Shown: piece by piece, positions 54,901 through 64,000 of the stretch
How positions within the stretch are numbered: position 1 is the first letter of the stretch
How the letters are laid out: each line of letters starts with the position of its first letter
Assembly (NCBI RefSeq): GCF_035046485.1
Contig: NC_085138.1
Location: forward strand, 7,873,409-7,937,408
Length of the DNA: 64,000 bases
Direction: 5' to 3'
DNA from: Aedes albopictus
Taxonomy: Eukaryota; Arthropoda; Insecta; Diptera; Culicidae
Notes under the pieces: generated by a model
What the model was told of the DNA's origin: nothing
The model's database searches: none
The model's input: only the letters and a program-made list of their open reading frames with translations
Made by a program: the position numbers and the translations under genes

Positions 54901-57900
54901 CGTTTAAAATTGAAGGTGACCCATCTTGCCCCGCGGCCGTTTATATGGAGATTATATGGAATGTATCGCATAAGAAAAATGGCTAAAAACCATTTTATTT
55001 TTTATTTCCAATGAGCGTGAATAATTTTTCAATCAATGCTCCAAACTTTTGTATATTCATGCTGGTCATCTAACAAAATTATTAACATAATCAAAACATG
55101 AGTAATGCGCGCCCGAAAATGGCACTGACCCATCTTGCCCCGCGACCCATCTTGCCCCGCCCCACCCTACTCAGAGGGCTTGTAATTGTTTTAAAAATAT
55201 TAAACATGTAACGTTTGCTTTAACAAGAGAATTGTTCACCAAAGATCGAAAATTATGATCAATGTCACCCCGGATTACGGTACTATAAACCCAGTTTCGT
55301 GTTCAAGAGAAATTGCTCAAGAAATTTCTTGAGAACTTTCTACAGTTACTGCCATTTGAATTGTTATTTCTTCCCTAATGCGTATTTACTGTGATCAAAG
55401 ATAAACGATTTCTTGGATGATTCAGGCAAGGAATTTGTCATGCATCAAGATAGGCCGAGAAATTCCTTCTGAACTGCAAACAGCCCTATAGCATGAGTCA
55501 GAAGTATGTGTTATACCCCGGACAGACATGTGATACGAGTGTGATTCCTGTACAACGGTACGCAGTGTCAAGAAAATTTTGACAAGAATGACTTGAACTG
55601 AGAGAATTTTCAGTATGGCACTCATTTCAAGCGCAATTGTACAGTGATTCTTGTATCACTTGTGTGTCATAAGTATTAGACTAGACGTACACATCATTCC
55701 AATCATTGCTGTTAATATACTTATTCCTGCATTTATCGTAACACTACCCACTGCGCTGCCATAGTGGCGCGTCAAAGTGAGAGTGGGACGTGGGAGTGCA
55801 CGTACAGAGGATTCGCGTGGATTTGCTGTTGTTGATATTCTTCTTTGCGGCTCCGCACACGCGCACTCCTACTCTCACGCGTAACTATAACGGTGCCTTG
55901 AGAGGTTATGAGCCCAGCAGGCTAGGTGCAAAAAAGCTTCACCTTTTTCAAGAACAAAAATTTTGATCGAAAATGGATACCAAAATGGGAATCGAGAAGC
56001 TAACCAACGGAAACTACCCGCAATGGAGTTTTGAAGCCAAAATGCTGTTAGAACGAGAAGACTTTTGGAAATACGTTGCACGATTACTTCAACATCTAGA
56101 GACCGGAAAGCTCGGGCAACGATTTCACTTCTGGTCGAAAAGCGACAACATCCGTTCATCAGGAACTCAAGAACGGCCAAGGAAACCTAGGAGCGGCTCC
56201 AGAGTCAACATCAAAAGACGTCGATGTTTTCAAGCGTGACCCTAATTTGTCAAGTCTTCGATAAAAAGCAGGTGGAAGGTGGCGACACTGCATGAAGGTT
56301 ACATCTATGACCTGGAGGAGCTCAAGGCTACAAAGTGCCGGAAAGGATCTAGGAGAAGACGTCCAAGTAGTAATTTTATTGCGAAGTTCGCCGGTGTTCT
56401 TCGAGCATGTGCGGACGGCATTGCTGATCCTGAAGGATGACGATCTGAAAATGGATTTCCTAAAGGGCAAGCTTCTAGAATACTCCAAAAAGCTGAACGA
56501 TGATGACTCGAAATTCGGAAGGAAGAATCAAAAACCTGCCGAAAACCCGAAGAAGGAGAAACCGTATGCTTTCGTTCTGGGTGATGACGTCTGGTATCAG
56601 AAGAAACAATGGATTATTTGCTACGACCGGAGTTTCTTTGATACTATAAAACCAAGTATGGGTCAAAGTAGTGCATTCCTTGCAAATGGAGCAGAAGTGT
56701 CGGAACAATTCACAGCGTCGAAGAACGTGGAGATCGAACAGCCAAAACGCTATCGGAAGTTCTTTTTGTTGCTAGATTAGAGATGGACCTGCACTGCCCC
56801 CATTCGCATAACAGTCCCTTGTGAATAGGAAACCCAGCAAACATGGGACTGTTATGCGAATAGGGGCAGTGCAGTCCGTAAGCAAGGTTATCGATGTTCG
56901 CGCACAGAGCGAACGAGTATAGAGTAATATTGAAATACTGTCCATTTAGCTTCCCTCTTCTCGTTGGAACACGCACTTCTCATCCTAACTGCTCTTCCTT
57001 GGCTGACAGGCGACAAGCGACTAAACGAATCAGCGGTGGTGACGGCCAGCATCATGCGAGCGAACGGTGGACGAGAGACGCGGTGAACATGTTTTGCCAT
57101 GTTCGCATCTGAGCATCGACTTGGGCACCAACCAATGCGAGCGAGGCTTGCGCTGATTGGTGGGTGGTATGAAATGGGAATGCTGGGGTAGTGTATATAA
57201 GTGATGACATTTTCTTGCATCAGGATCAGTATTTGTTTAACGTTTGTCGAATAAACATCAGTGAAATCCAACCATCAAGCGTTTTCCTTGGACAGCCACT
57301 CAATCAGCCTTTTACAAGGCTAACACTTAAGAGTTATTCCGTCGTCGAGCTATCGTCTGCAGCTTTGTTCCTGCGGCCCTCTTCAGTGGGAAGAGCCGGC
57401 CATCCTCCGTCCAGTGTCCGTGATCGGACAATCGAAAAGAGAGCGGATGTACAATTCGGTAAACAGGGCTGTCGGATTATTACTGGAAAAAAGGTGCTGC
57501 TGTAGCGGTCAAGCGTGTAGTTCTCTATCGATTGAAGGAACACGGTAAACAAGCGATGATCGTTGAACATAATCACACCAAGAATTGTCTACATACCAAG
57601 TCTCTGAGTGGATTCAGGTACTTCATGATACTGTGTGTACTTCATGAAGAAGAAGTCCGAAGTAATGGAGAAAATTCAACAGTTCTTCAAAATGCTCCAA
57701 ACGCAATTCAACCGAACACCGAAAGCGATCAGGTCGGACAACGGCGGTGAGTACACCTGTGAAGCATTCAAGTGATTTTATCGACAGAACGGGATATTGC
57801 CGCAGTACATGACAAGTTATTCATCCCAATCGAATGGTGTTGCAGAGAGGCGTAACCGTTACTCAATCAAGATGGCAATATGCATGTTGGCGGACGCTGA

Positions 57901-60900
57901 ACGACAGATTCTGGGTCGAAGCCATGAACACAGCTGTACTGCCCATGATCGCATATCAGTCCCATCTTTGCTGGGTTTCCTATTCATATGGGACAATTAT
58001 GCGATCATAGGCAGTACCTGCAGAACGTTTTATCGTCAAAATCAGCATCGTCGACACCTCACGAAAATTGGACTGGAAGGAAACCAGACATGCATCATCT
58101 GCCTGATTTCGTATGTCAGGCGTTCATCCATATACCGAAACAACAGAGGAAGAAGCTTAGTCCAGTATCAAGCCCAATGACTTTCATCGGATACTCCGGT
58201 GATCACAAAGGATGGCGGTTCATGGACACGGATACACTGAAGGTAGTAATCAGCAGGGACGCAGCTTTCAACAGTCGAAGACCAACAATAACAACCGAGA
58301 ATCGGATGCGCAGAGCAAGGTCATTAACAACGTGTTGCAGTACAAATTAAACAGTTCCTGTAGCGAGAATCTGCAAATAAGTAATCCCGATGAACAAAAA
58401 CCCGCTGCGAACAACTGGAGGTATTAGGCGAAGATCAGGATTTGAACGAGTATGGATCAAGTCGGAGATCAAAGCGTATCAACAAAGATCAAGAGAGGGC
58501 ACTCTCTTCGTTACTAAGAAATAAGTGGAGCAGCTGCGCATTTGGTGGACGAACCTCGCAACTACAATGAAGCCGTTAGTGGAATTGAACGTTACCAGTT
58601 GCAGTGGATAATCGCCATGCATGAGGAGCTGAACTCGCTTGTAGATAACAAAACGTGCGAAATGACGACGTTACCACAACAATTCCGGAAGCAATATTCG
58701 AAAGAATCCCGGGAGGAATCCTGGGAAGATTATCGAGAGGAATGCCTGAAGAAATATCGGAAAGAAGTCCTGAAGGTATATCGAGAAAATTTCATCTCAA
58801 CTAATCTCAATTCACTTCTTTACCCTACTCGTTATCCTCTACCTTACTGTCCTCTCTGCCCTCTATCCCAACCCTCGGTCCTTCGCTCAACCATAACCCT
58901 CAACCCTACCATCTGCCCTACCCTCTACCTTATGCTCCGCCACAACCACTGCCTTATCCCTTACCGTACCCTCTACTCTAATCCTTCATCATACTCTCTA
59001 TATTGTGCTTAATCGTACAGTCTACCCTACACTCTACCCTGAACCTTCGCCAACTCTCACCCTACCCTCTTCCCTACTATCTATTTACACTATCCTCTAC
59101 CCTAACCTTCTACTCCACCCCCTCTATTCTATCCTTCACCCAAATCCTCTACCCGACCGTGAGCTCCACCGTTTACCCTACCCGCTATCCTACCATCTAC
59201 CCTGACCCTCTACCCTTTTGCTCATCAAGCCCGATTGATAGATAGGTACCCATATTACATGGTATCATAGCACAAACTACCATTCCGTGGCTGCTATCTT
59301 GAATATGGTCCGCCATCTTGGATTTCAAAATGACTTTGAATATTAATTTTTACATTTTACTCATGAAGCACGATCGATAGATAGATGCCCATATTGCAAA
59401 GTATCCGAAGCAGCATTGCCGTTAAATAGCATACATTATGGAGTTTTGGCCGTCATCTTGGAACCTGAGCCGCCATCTTGAATTTTAATACACCTACAAC
59501 CACCTCCACATACTAAGAAATGTATATACCAAATTTGATTGAAATTGCTTGGCGCATTCCAGAGTTATACCGGAACATACATACATAAGTACATTCAAAC
59601 ATACATATGACACATTCTACCGTGAGTTACAACGTTTTGACACCTTTTCTGTCAGATTTTCAACTATAACTCGTAAATTCGACTGTGAACTCTCAAATAT
59701 TTTTACATATTCGGATTCCTTGTAAAATTTCCAAATAAGTTTAATCTGTTAAACTTAGTTGAAGTTAAAGTTAGTTTTTATTGGGAAAGTATGTTAAAAA
59801 TAGAAATGAGTAGCGTGACGTTGCAACGTTGTAACGTCACGGTAGAATGTGTCATATAAGCATAAAAATAGAAGAACATACAAACATAAAAGCATATAAA
59901 CATACAATCATACATTGACTTTTGTATGTATTAATTAACAACTCTGCCGAAGATATGAACTATAAATTATTAAACATTGTCAAGATTCCAGGAAAATACA
60001 TTTCTTTTGCATTGGAAATGAAGCTCATAGATCGTGACAACATGCAATCTTTGCAGCATCATTTACGCCACCTAGTGAACCAAACTATAATTGTTCACTA
60101 TGAACAAGGTTTGGATGTGGAGAACATCTTCTCTGAAGAAAGTATTCTAAAATGTTGCCTAATTCTGGAGATATTCACAAAAAAGGACTGTCCTATTCAT
60201 AGGACGCTGGGCAGATATGGGTAAGGATACTAGATATGGCTGTCAAAAATCTTCCACAAATTCCTCCTGTGGTACCTAGAGATTTTCCCCCTAAAAAAAA
60301 AATCATCTGACATTACCACTAGGAAATTCTTGCTGGAATTCCTCCAGCAATCCTTGCTATAATTAATTCATGGTTTTCTCCAGAAACGTAGTATTTCTAC
60401 TGGGAATCCTTTTAGAATTATTTGCTACTACTGCTAAGATTTCTCCAGGACTGCTACTGGAATTCTTCTAGACGCTTCTGGCAGGAATCCTCCAGGATTT
60501 TTTTCTGGGTTTCCCATGAGTCCTTGCAGAACTCTCAAGAGTAATAATTGAAGATTATTCAGCAGGAAAATGCATACATTTTGTAGGAAATTTCTTGAGA
60601 AATCTCAACAAGAATTTCCGAAAAAAAATCAGTAAGATATCCAATCCTAAAAATCCAAGCAGTGATTACTGACATTTCCTTGAAGAAATTTCTGAATAAA
60701 TTCATACAGCAATTCCTGGGAGAATTTATAAAGGACTTCCTTGAGGAATCCCAGCAGAAAATCCTGGAGGACTGGAGGAAAACTGGGAGGAGTTTTCGGA
60801 GGAACCCAAGCAGCCATCCCTAACGGAATTGAAGGAGGCATCGTTTGAGAAATCATCTTCAGATTTCTCATGGATTCCCAATGGAATTTTGCTAAACTCC

Positions 60901-63900
60901 AGTAATTCCGTTAGGGATTTCTTCAAGGATTTCTCTAGAAATTTCTCGCGGAATACCTCCAGAACTTCTTGGTGGGATTCCTTCATGAATGCCAGGATTT
61001 TTTTCAAACATACTTGCTGATATTTCTCAAGCATTTCCAAATGGTATTTCTGCAGTTTTCGCAGAATCCTCCGAGAATTCCTGGTGGATATCCAGCAGGA
61101 ATTGCTTGAAGAATCCCTGCGAGACTTCTTGCAGGATTTCAGGAGATTTCAACAGAAATTCTCATAATAATCTGAACATTATTTCCATTATTGAAGAAAA
61201 ATTTCTAGAAAGATCCTTAGAGAAGTTCCAATGACATCCCTGAAAAAAATTGGATGAATTACAGATCGAATTGCCGGATAAATGACATCAAGATCAGTTG
61301 GAGGAATCCTAGCAAGAGAAATTCTTGGATAAGAGGAATTTCTGGAGGAATCCTTGGGAACCCCTCAGGAATCACGTCTGGAATTTTTAGACGAAATCCA
61401 GCAAGCATTCTGGGGAATTGCCAAACGGAATTCGTTGAGGATTCTTTTGAAAAATCCCTGTAGAAATCACAGAAGGAACTTCTGAAGGAATCCCAGTGGG
61501 CGTTCCTAAAGGATTATCTTGAGGAATTTCTGAAGACATTCATAGAGAAATCTGCGGATAAATGCCAAGAGCAACTTTTGGAAGAATCCATGGAGAAATC
61601 CTTGGAAAACGCATGCCTGATGGAAAATTCTTGATAAGATTGCTCCACTTGCTCCACAGGTTTCTCCAAGTATTCCTGAACAATTTCTTCCTGTAACTTC
61701 TCTAAGGATTGGTATAGAAAACACTCTCGTTATTGTTTTCAGATTTCTCCCTTTAGGAATTTCTCTTTGAACACCAGCAGAAATTCCTGCTAGAACTCTT
61801 CAGATATTCCTAATAAGGTTTCCGTTCAGTATCCGCTGAATGGCGACATTTTTAGTTCATTTGCGCGGAAGAAAATAGTTCATAGAATATCCTTAGCCTA
61901 ACTTCGCACTTACCGGTGGTGGTGGTGCCGGACACGTCCGATGCGGCGGGAGCGGAGGCGCCGTCGATTTAATACTGCCACTGCTGATGGTTTTGGTGCT
62001 AGCGATGCTGAGCTGGCTGTTCGATACGATCGAATTGGAAGATGTGGTGCTGGTGAGCGTTGCGACATTGTTCGCCGAACCGCTGTTGACTAGCTTGGAC
62101 TTGAGCTCGTCGGCGACGGCACTGGCCACGTTGTTCGCGGAACCGAAGTTCGGTTCCGTCGGCTCCGGTGCCAAACTCATGGGTAAATGCGACAGGTTGG
62201 TGTTGGAAACGCTGCGTATCGGAGGCGGGGGTGGTGGTTTCATGGCGGGTGGCTTCGGAGGCGGCGCCGCAGGTCGTCCTGGGTGAGAGAAGATGTTCAT
62301 AGTTTCAACAATTGAACAGTTGTAGAACAAGATGTAAGTATTTACCTATAGGATTGTTTTGCCTAGCTAACGACTCCGAAGATGTAAAGCTCGATGGTGG
62401 ACCTCGCAGAGTTCCGAAATGATTTGGATAGTTGGGACCACTCGGTGCCACTGGTGGTGACCTGGTGTGATCATAGCAAATAAACAAAAGTTAAGAAGAT
62501 GTTTGATCTTGAACCGAACAAAAGGGTCACGAGATACCATAGTACAGATAGACACAAACCACACAGGGAACACACTCAACCGACACTTACCTGGGACTCC
62601 GCATGCTGTGATGTCGGGCCACACGACCATTGTTGTTGCTGTTGTTGGCCACGCTCGTGTTGAGCTGCATCCCCGGCGGCTTCGGGGCCAGATTTGGTTT
62701 TCCATGGTTCGGCACCGGCTTGGGGCTCGGTTGCGTCTGAGGCACTGAGGGTGCTGGCGAACTGCTGCCGCCAAACAGGGTCGATTTGTTCGGTAGCACA
62801 CTGAGGCTTCCGATGGGACTAGTGACTGCTGAGGTGGGCCCATTCGAGGGCGACGAGCTTGGCGGGGTCGATGGTGCCTGACTACTTACCCCAGTGGGTG
62901 AAGGTGATCCATTTCGAATCGTTCGGTTGATGATGATTTAGGGATGAGCGTTGATGAGTGAACAACCCGAAGAGGAAGTTTTGTATAAACAGAGATACAG
63001 AGAAAGAGGGAAAAGAGAAATGTTTTTTGTGTGATGAGAATACTAGCAAAAATTCAAAAGGGGAATGATAGTGTGCTAAGATGAATTGTATTGGATATAC
63101 TTAGGTGCTAATAGATAAAAAAACTTCTATGATAAATACATTATGTAAACAATAACTATGTGTGATCTTCAATTTATCACAGACTTTTTAAAAATGATCT
63201 TGAAACAGTTCTATACTACAATCTATAAAAATTTCAAACATTTCAAGAAGCGAATCTTAATCACATCAACTCTATTTCAATTATCATAGGGCTCTCTGAC
63301 ATACCTACATAAAATCCTTTATAAAAGTTGATATGAACAAATGCCTACGGGGAGGCCCCTTCTAACAACTGAAAGTGGATAAATGCTACAAGCTATCGAA
63401 TTCTTGAAATTCTAATCTACTCTTAAACACACCGATATGACTCAAATCAATCAAACAATGAACAACGCGCTAAAAACGAACGTCACTAGAATTATGTCAC
63501 TCTTCAACACACGTAAGCTATAAGGGAAACCCGCAAACACCCTATACTACTTGATCCAACAGCTGCAGTCGATAAACTGTTATCACGAGTCTACACACAA
63601 ACCTTAGAACGGAAACCGTACCTCTTTTGACTGGAATAGCTCGACTTCCCCAGCGTGTTGTAGCTCGATGAATCATTGGCGTTCTGAAATGACATTCGAT
63701 ATACATTAGGTAGGTATTTAAGTGAAAAACCGCGATCGCGCGCATCCAACAAAGGGCAGCCCCACACACATTTACCTTCAACAGCTGGACCGGGGGTTGC
63801 GGTGGGGGTCCTCGGTTCGTCCGTAGATTGCTCTCCGTCACCGGTACCTGGTTGTTGATACTGTTGTTACTGTTTACGATGGCATTGTTGTTGTTGTTAT

Positions 63901-64000
63901 TGTTGTTATTGTTGGTACTACTATTGCTAATGTTCTTTTGCTTCTTGAGCGTCAATTTGGCCGCCAGTTCGTCAGCAAAGTCAACGGCCCCTCCACCGTT
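51542..64000 (-). CDS. Vrp1: Verprolin / WASP-interacting protein homologue (6 exons in window; N-terminus beyond the window)
   Basis: WIP/verprolin proteins bind actin through WH2 motifs and hold WASP through their C-terminus, controlling Arp2/3-driven actin assembly (in Drosophila, needed for myoblast fusion). Exons 63776-64000, 63622-63683, 62591-62881, 62346-62461, 61914-62278 and 51542-51931 join in a single frame with matching phases, giving 482 residues. The protein is Pro/Ser/Asn-rich with poly-Pro (MKPPPPPPIRS, PAPPPP) and Asn runs. The C-terminus (NYSFYFRKVTEFPAPPPFLN then VSKVYPSEV) matches the WASP EVH1-binding peptide of WIP (aromatic-x-aromatic, acidic-Pro stretch, KSYPS). The N-terminal WH2 lies right of the window. 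The last intron is about 10 kb of repeats. Confidence 0.88.
51932..53056. other. Verprolin last intron, right of acceptor; unassigned
   Basis: AT-rich with no element ends recognised. Confidence 0.4.
53057..54003. mobile_element. TA-flanked DNA element, 947 bp
   Basis: Inverted ends AAGCCTGTATCCGCAATAAT and complement (about 29 bases), each bordered by TA (53055-53056, 54004-54005). Non-coding interior with repeated aaattttgc(a/c)-type words. Confidence 0.87.
54141..55167. mobile_element. TA-flanked DNA element with gggcaagatgggtca ends, 1,027 bp
   Basis: Inverted ends GGGTGGGGCGGGGCAAGATG and complement, flanked by TA (54139-54140, 55168-55169). Further ggcaagatgggtcacc copies lie inside (54348, 54908, 55130). 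A frame at 54315-54518 is open but unrecognised. Confidence 0.85.
55168..55690. mobile_element. Small TIR element and unassigned flank
   Basis: Diverged inverted ends gacatgtgatacgagtgtga (about 55527) and tcttgtatcacttgtgtgtc (about 55650) suggest a MITE of about 160 bp. The remainder is unassigned; a gattacggta motif at 55272 resembles the end of 4981-6430. Confidence 0.45.
55904..55917 (+). other. Copia-type primer-binding site
   Basis: GGTTATGAGCCCAG resembles the internal initiator-tRNA-Met primer site used by copia elements, located 56 bases before the gag start of the adjacent copia remnant. A 5' LTR should end just left of it, but its limits are unclear. Confidence 0.5.
56789..56874. 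mobile_element. Mini-hairpin MITE (86 nt), copy 2
   Basis: Arms CTGCACTGCCCCCATTCGCA... and ...ATGCGAATAGGGGCAGTGCA: 30-nt stem with a single mismatch. The loop, read on the minus strand, is tttgctgggtttcctattca, matching the loops of the other two copies. Confidence 0.8.
56895..57430 (+). mobile_element. Solo LTR, 536 bp
   Basis: TG...CA-ended (TGTTCGCG at 56895, ATCGGACA at 57430), flanked by perfect 5-bp duplications ATCGA (56890-56894, 57431-57435). Contains a TATA-like tgtatataag (57192-57201), ATCAGT start-like motifs and AATAAA (57249). No internal region: product of LTR-LTR recombination. The parent family is not in the window. Confidence 0.82.
57939..58014. mobile_element. Mini-hairpin MITE (76 nt), copy 3
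   Basis: TA-flanked (57937-57938, 58015-58016). Arms CTGCCCATGATCGCATATCA and complement; loop ctttgctgggtttcctattc. Inserted in the copia integrase frame, which resumes directly after it. Confidence 0.82.
58685..58795. repeat. 24-bp satellite, block 7
   Basis: gaatcccgggaggaatcctgg-type units at the copia truncation point. Confidence 0.7.
58796..59225. repeat. Pyrimidine-rich taccctctaccc tract
   Basis: About 430 bases of degenerate taccct(c/a)taccc words with strong C/T bias on the plus strand. Not a canonical TTAGG or TTAGGG telomere repeat. Confidence 0.8.
59226..59607. repeat. Dispersed repeat with gccatcttg motifs
   Basis: Two diverged copies of a cgatngatagatag...cccatattnca...gccatcttg unit at about 59230 and 59370, related to 45840-46680, followed by acatacat-type simple sequence. 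Confidence 0.55.
59608..59854. mobile_element. TA-flanked MITE, 247 bp
   Basis: Ends TGACACATTCTACCGTGA and complement, bordered by TA; subterminal acaacgtt/aacgttgt copies. Confidence 0.8.
60230..61830. repeat. Degenerate 24-bp satellite, block 8
   Basis: Strongly diverged members (tttctccaggactgctactggaa, ggaatcctagcaagag) on both senses within the verprolin intron, ending about 80 bases before a verprolin exon donor. Confidence 0.7.
61914..62278 (-). CDS. Vrp1: Verprolin proline-rich exon
   Basis: Acceptor ctctcacccag, then RPAAPPPKPPAMKPPPPPPI to PHRTCPAPPPP, donor GTAAGT; phase 0 out. Contains the duplicated motif SGSANNVA/FGSANNVA. Confidence 0.9.
62346..62461 (-). CDS. Vrp1: Verprolin exon
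   Basis: Acceptor atcacaccag, then SPPVAPSGPNYPNHFGTLRG to RQNNPI, donor GTAAAT; phase 1 out. Confidence 0.85.
62591..62881 (-). CDS. Vrp1: Verprolin Ser/Pro-rich exon
   Basis: Reads QAPSTPPSSSPSNGPTSAVT to ...ARHHSMRSP with donor GTAAGT; phase 2 out. The acceptor is a tandem gtaag|tag site, so the 5' edge may shift by three bases. Confidence 0.82.
63622..63683 (-). CDS. Vrp1: Verprolin small exon (62 bp)
   Basis: Acceptor tcatttcag, then NANDSSSYNTLGKSSYSSQK, donor GTACGG; phase 2 out. Too short to be found by frame length alone, but both splice sites and phase fit. Confidence 0.8.
63776..64000 (-). CDS. Vrp1: Verprolin exon (right-edge, partial)
   Basis: Reads NGGGAVDFADELAAKLTLKK, an Asn run, then RGPPPQPPVQLLK to donor GTAAAT; phase 0 out. 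The ADELAAKL..KK segment could be a WH2-like or linker helix. Confidence 0.87.

Larger units (their letters stand above)
55973..58680 (+). pseudogene. Second Ty1/copia remnant (gag to start of RT) with three insertions
   Basis: Gag start at 55973 (MDTKMGIEKLTNGNYPQWSF), gag helices (56370-56530), a decayed protease region (56600-56700), integrase core (57640-57930, IRSDNGGEYTCEAFK and NGVAERRN), integrase C-terminal region (58017-58330), and the RT start (58540-58670, WIIAMHEELNSLVDNKTCEM). Multiple stops and frameshifts. Interrupted by a hairpin MITE (56789-56874), a solo LTR (56895-57430) and a second hairpin MITE (57939-58014). Truncated at the right by 24-bp satellite. Confidence 0.87.

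Noticed and set aside
58796..59245. Telomere repeat array
   Set aside because: The words are degenerate taccctctaccc types, not a regular TTAGG or TTAGGG array, and the site is inside an intron.
61987..62286. Plus-strand frame rich in Gly (GGGGGFMAGGFGGGAAG)
   Set aside because: Antisense of the proline-rich verprolin exon, which has matching splice sites and phase.

Overview
The window looks like nuclear DNA from a culicine (Aedes-type) mosquito. Host genes are split by GT-AG introns of 10-18 kb packed with nested transposable elements, and a tRNA-headed SINE resembling Feilai of Aedes aegypti is present. The species call is inference from repeat content and gene architecture; no search was run.

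Three host genes are supported. (1) A mitochondrial class II fumarase lies on the minus strand, with exons at 29671-29775, 19012-19149, 203-1208 and 1-97; it runs off the left edge. (2) A WRAP53/TCAB1-type WD40 protein lies on the plus strand, with exons at 31474-32781 and 46766-46990. It is divergent from fumarase across a roughly 1.7 kb interval. (3) A verprolin/WIP homologue lies on the minus strand, with exons at 63776-64000 (continuing right), 63622-63683, 62591-62881, 62346-62461, 61914-62278 and 51542-51931. It converges on WRAP53. These are housekeeping functions (TCA cycle, scaRNA/telomerase RNP trafficking, actin regulation) and need not cooperate.

Fumarase introns: the 17.8 kb intron (1209-19011) holds degenerate 24-bp satellite blocks and a foldback-like element of about 9.5 kb (4167-13631). 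The arms of that element are exact-register 150-bp tandem repeats, and one arm is split by an hAT-type insertion (4608-8503) carrying further MITEs, a Helitron end pair and a SINE piece. A 1.3 kb TA-flanked element with a tRNA-like core follows. The 10.5 kb intron (19150-29670) holds a SINE with perfect 13-bp target duplication, a copia pol wreck with three nested insertions, and a 1.9 kb LTR-flanked non-coding element (26613-28515). A possible cytosolic alternative first exon sits at 19358-19366.

WRAP53 intron (32782-46765): a 921-bp long-TIR element, a reverse-oriented copia fragment, a gag-less Ty3/gypsy element with probable 3' LTR (about 40450-44262) and more 24-bp satellite. The verprolin intron (51932-61913) carries TA-flanked elements, a second copia wreck containing a solo LTR and two tiny hairpin MITEs, a pyrimidine-rich tract and more satellite.

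The most unusual signal is at 27792-28033, inside the LTR-flanked element: a tandem run of about 39-nt stem-loops whose outer and inner stems differ in sequence from unit to unit yet stay complementary, around a partly conserved loop. Also notable are a three-copy family of roughly 80-nt hairpins with a conserved loop, and two copies of a TA-flanked element carrying a tRNA-like core.
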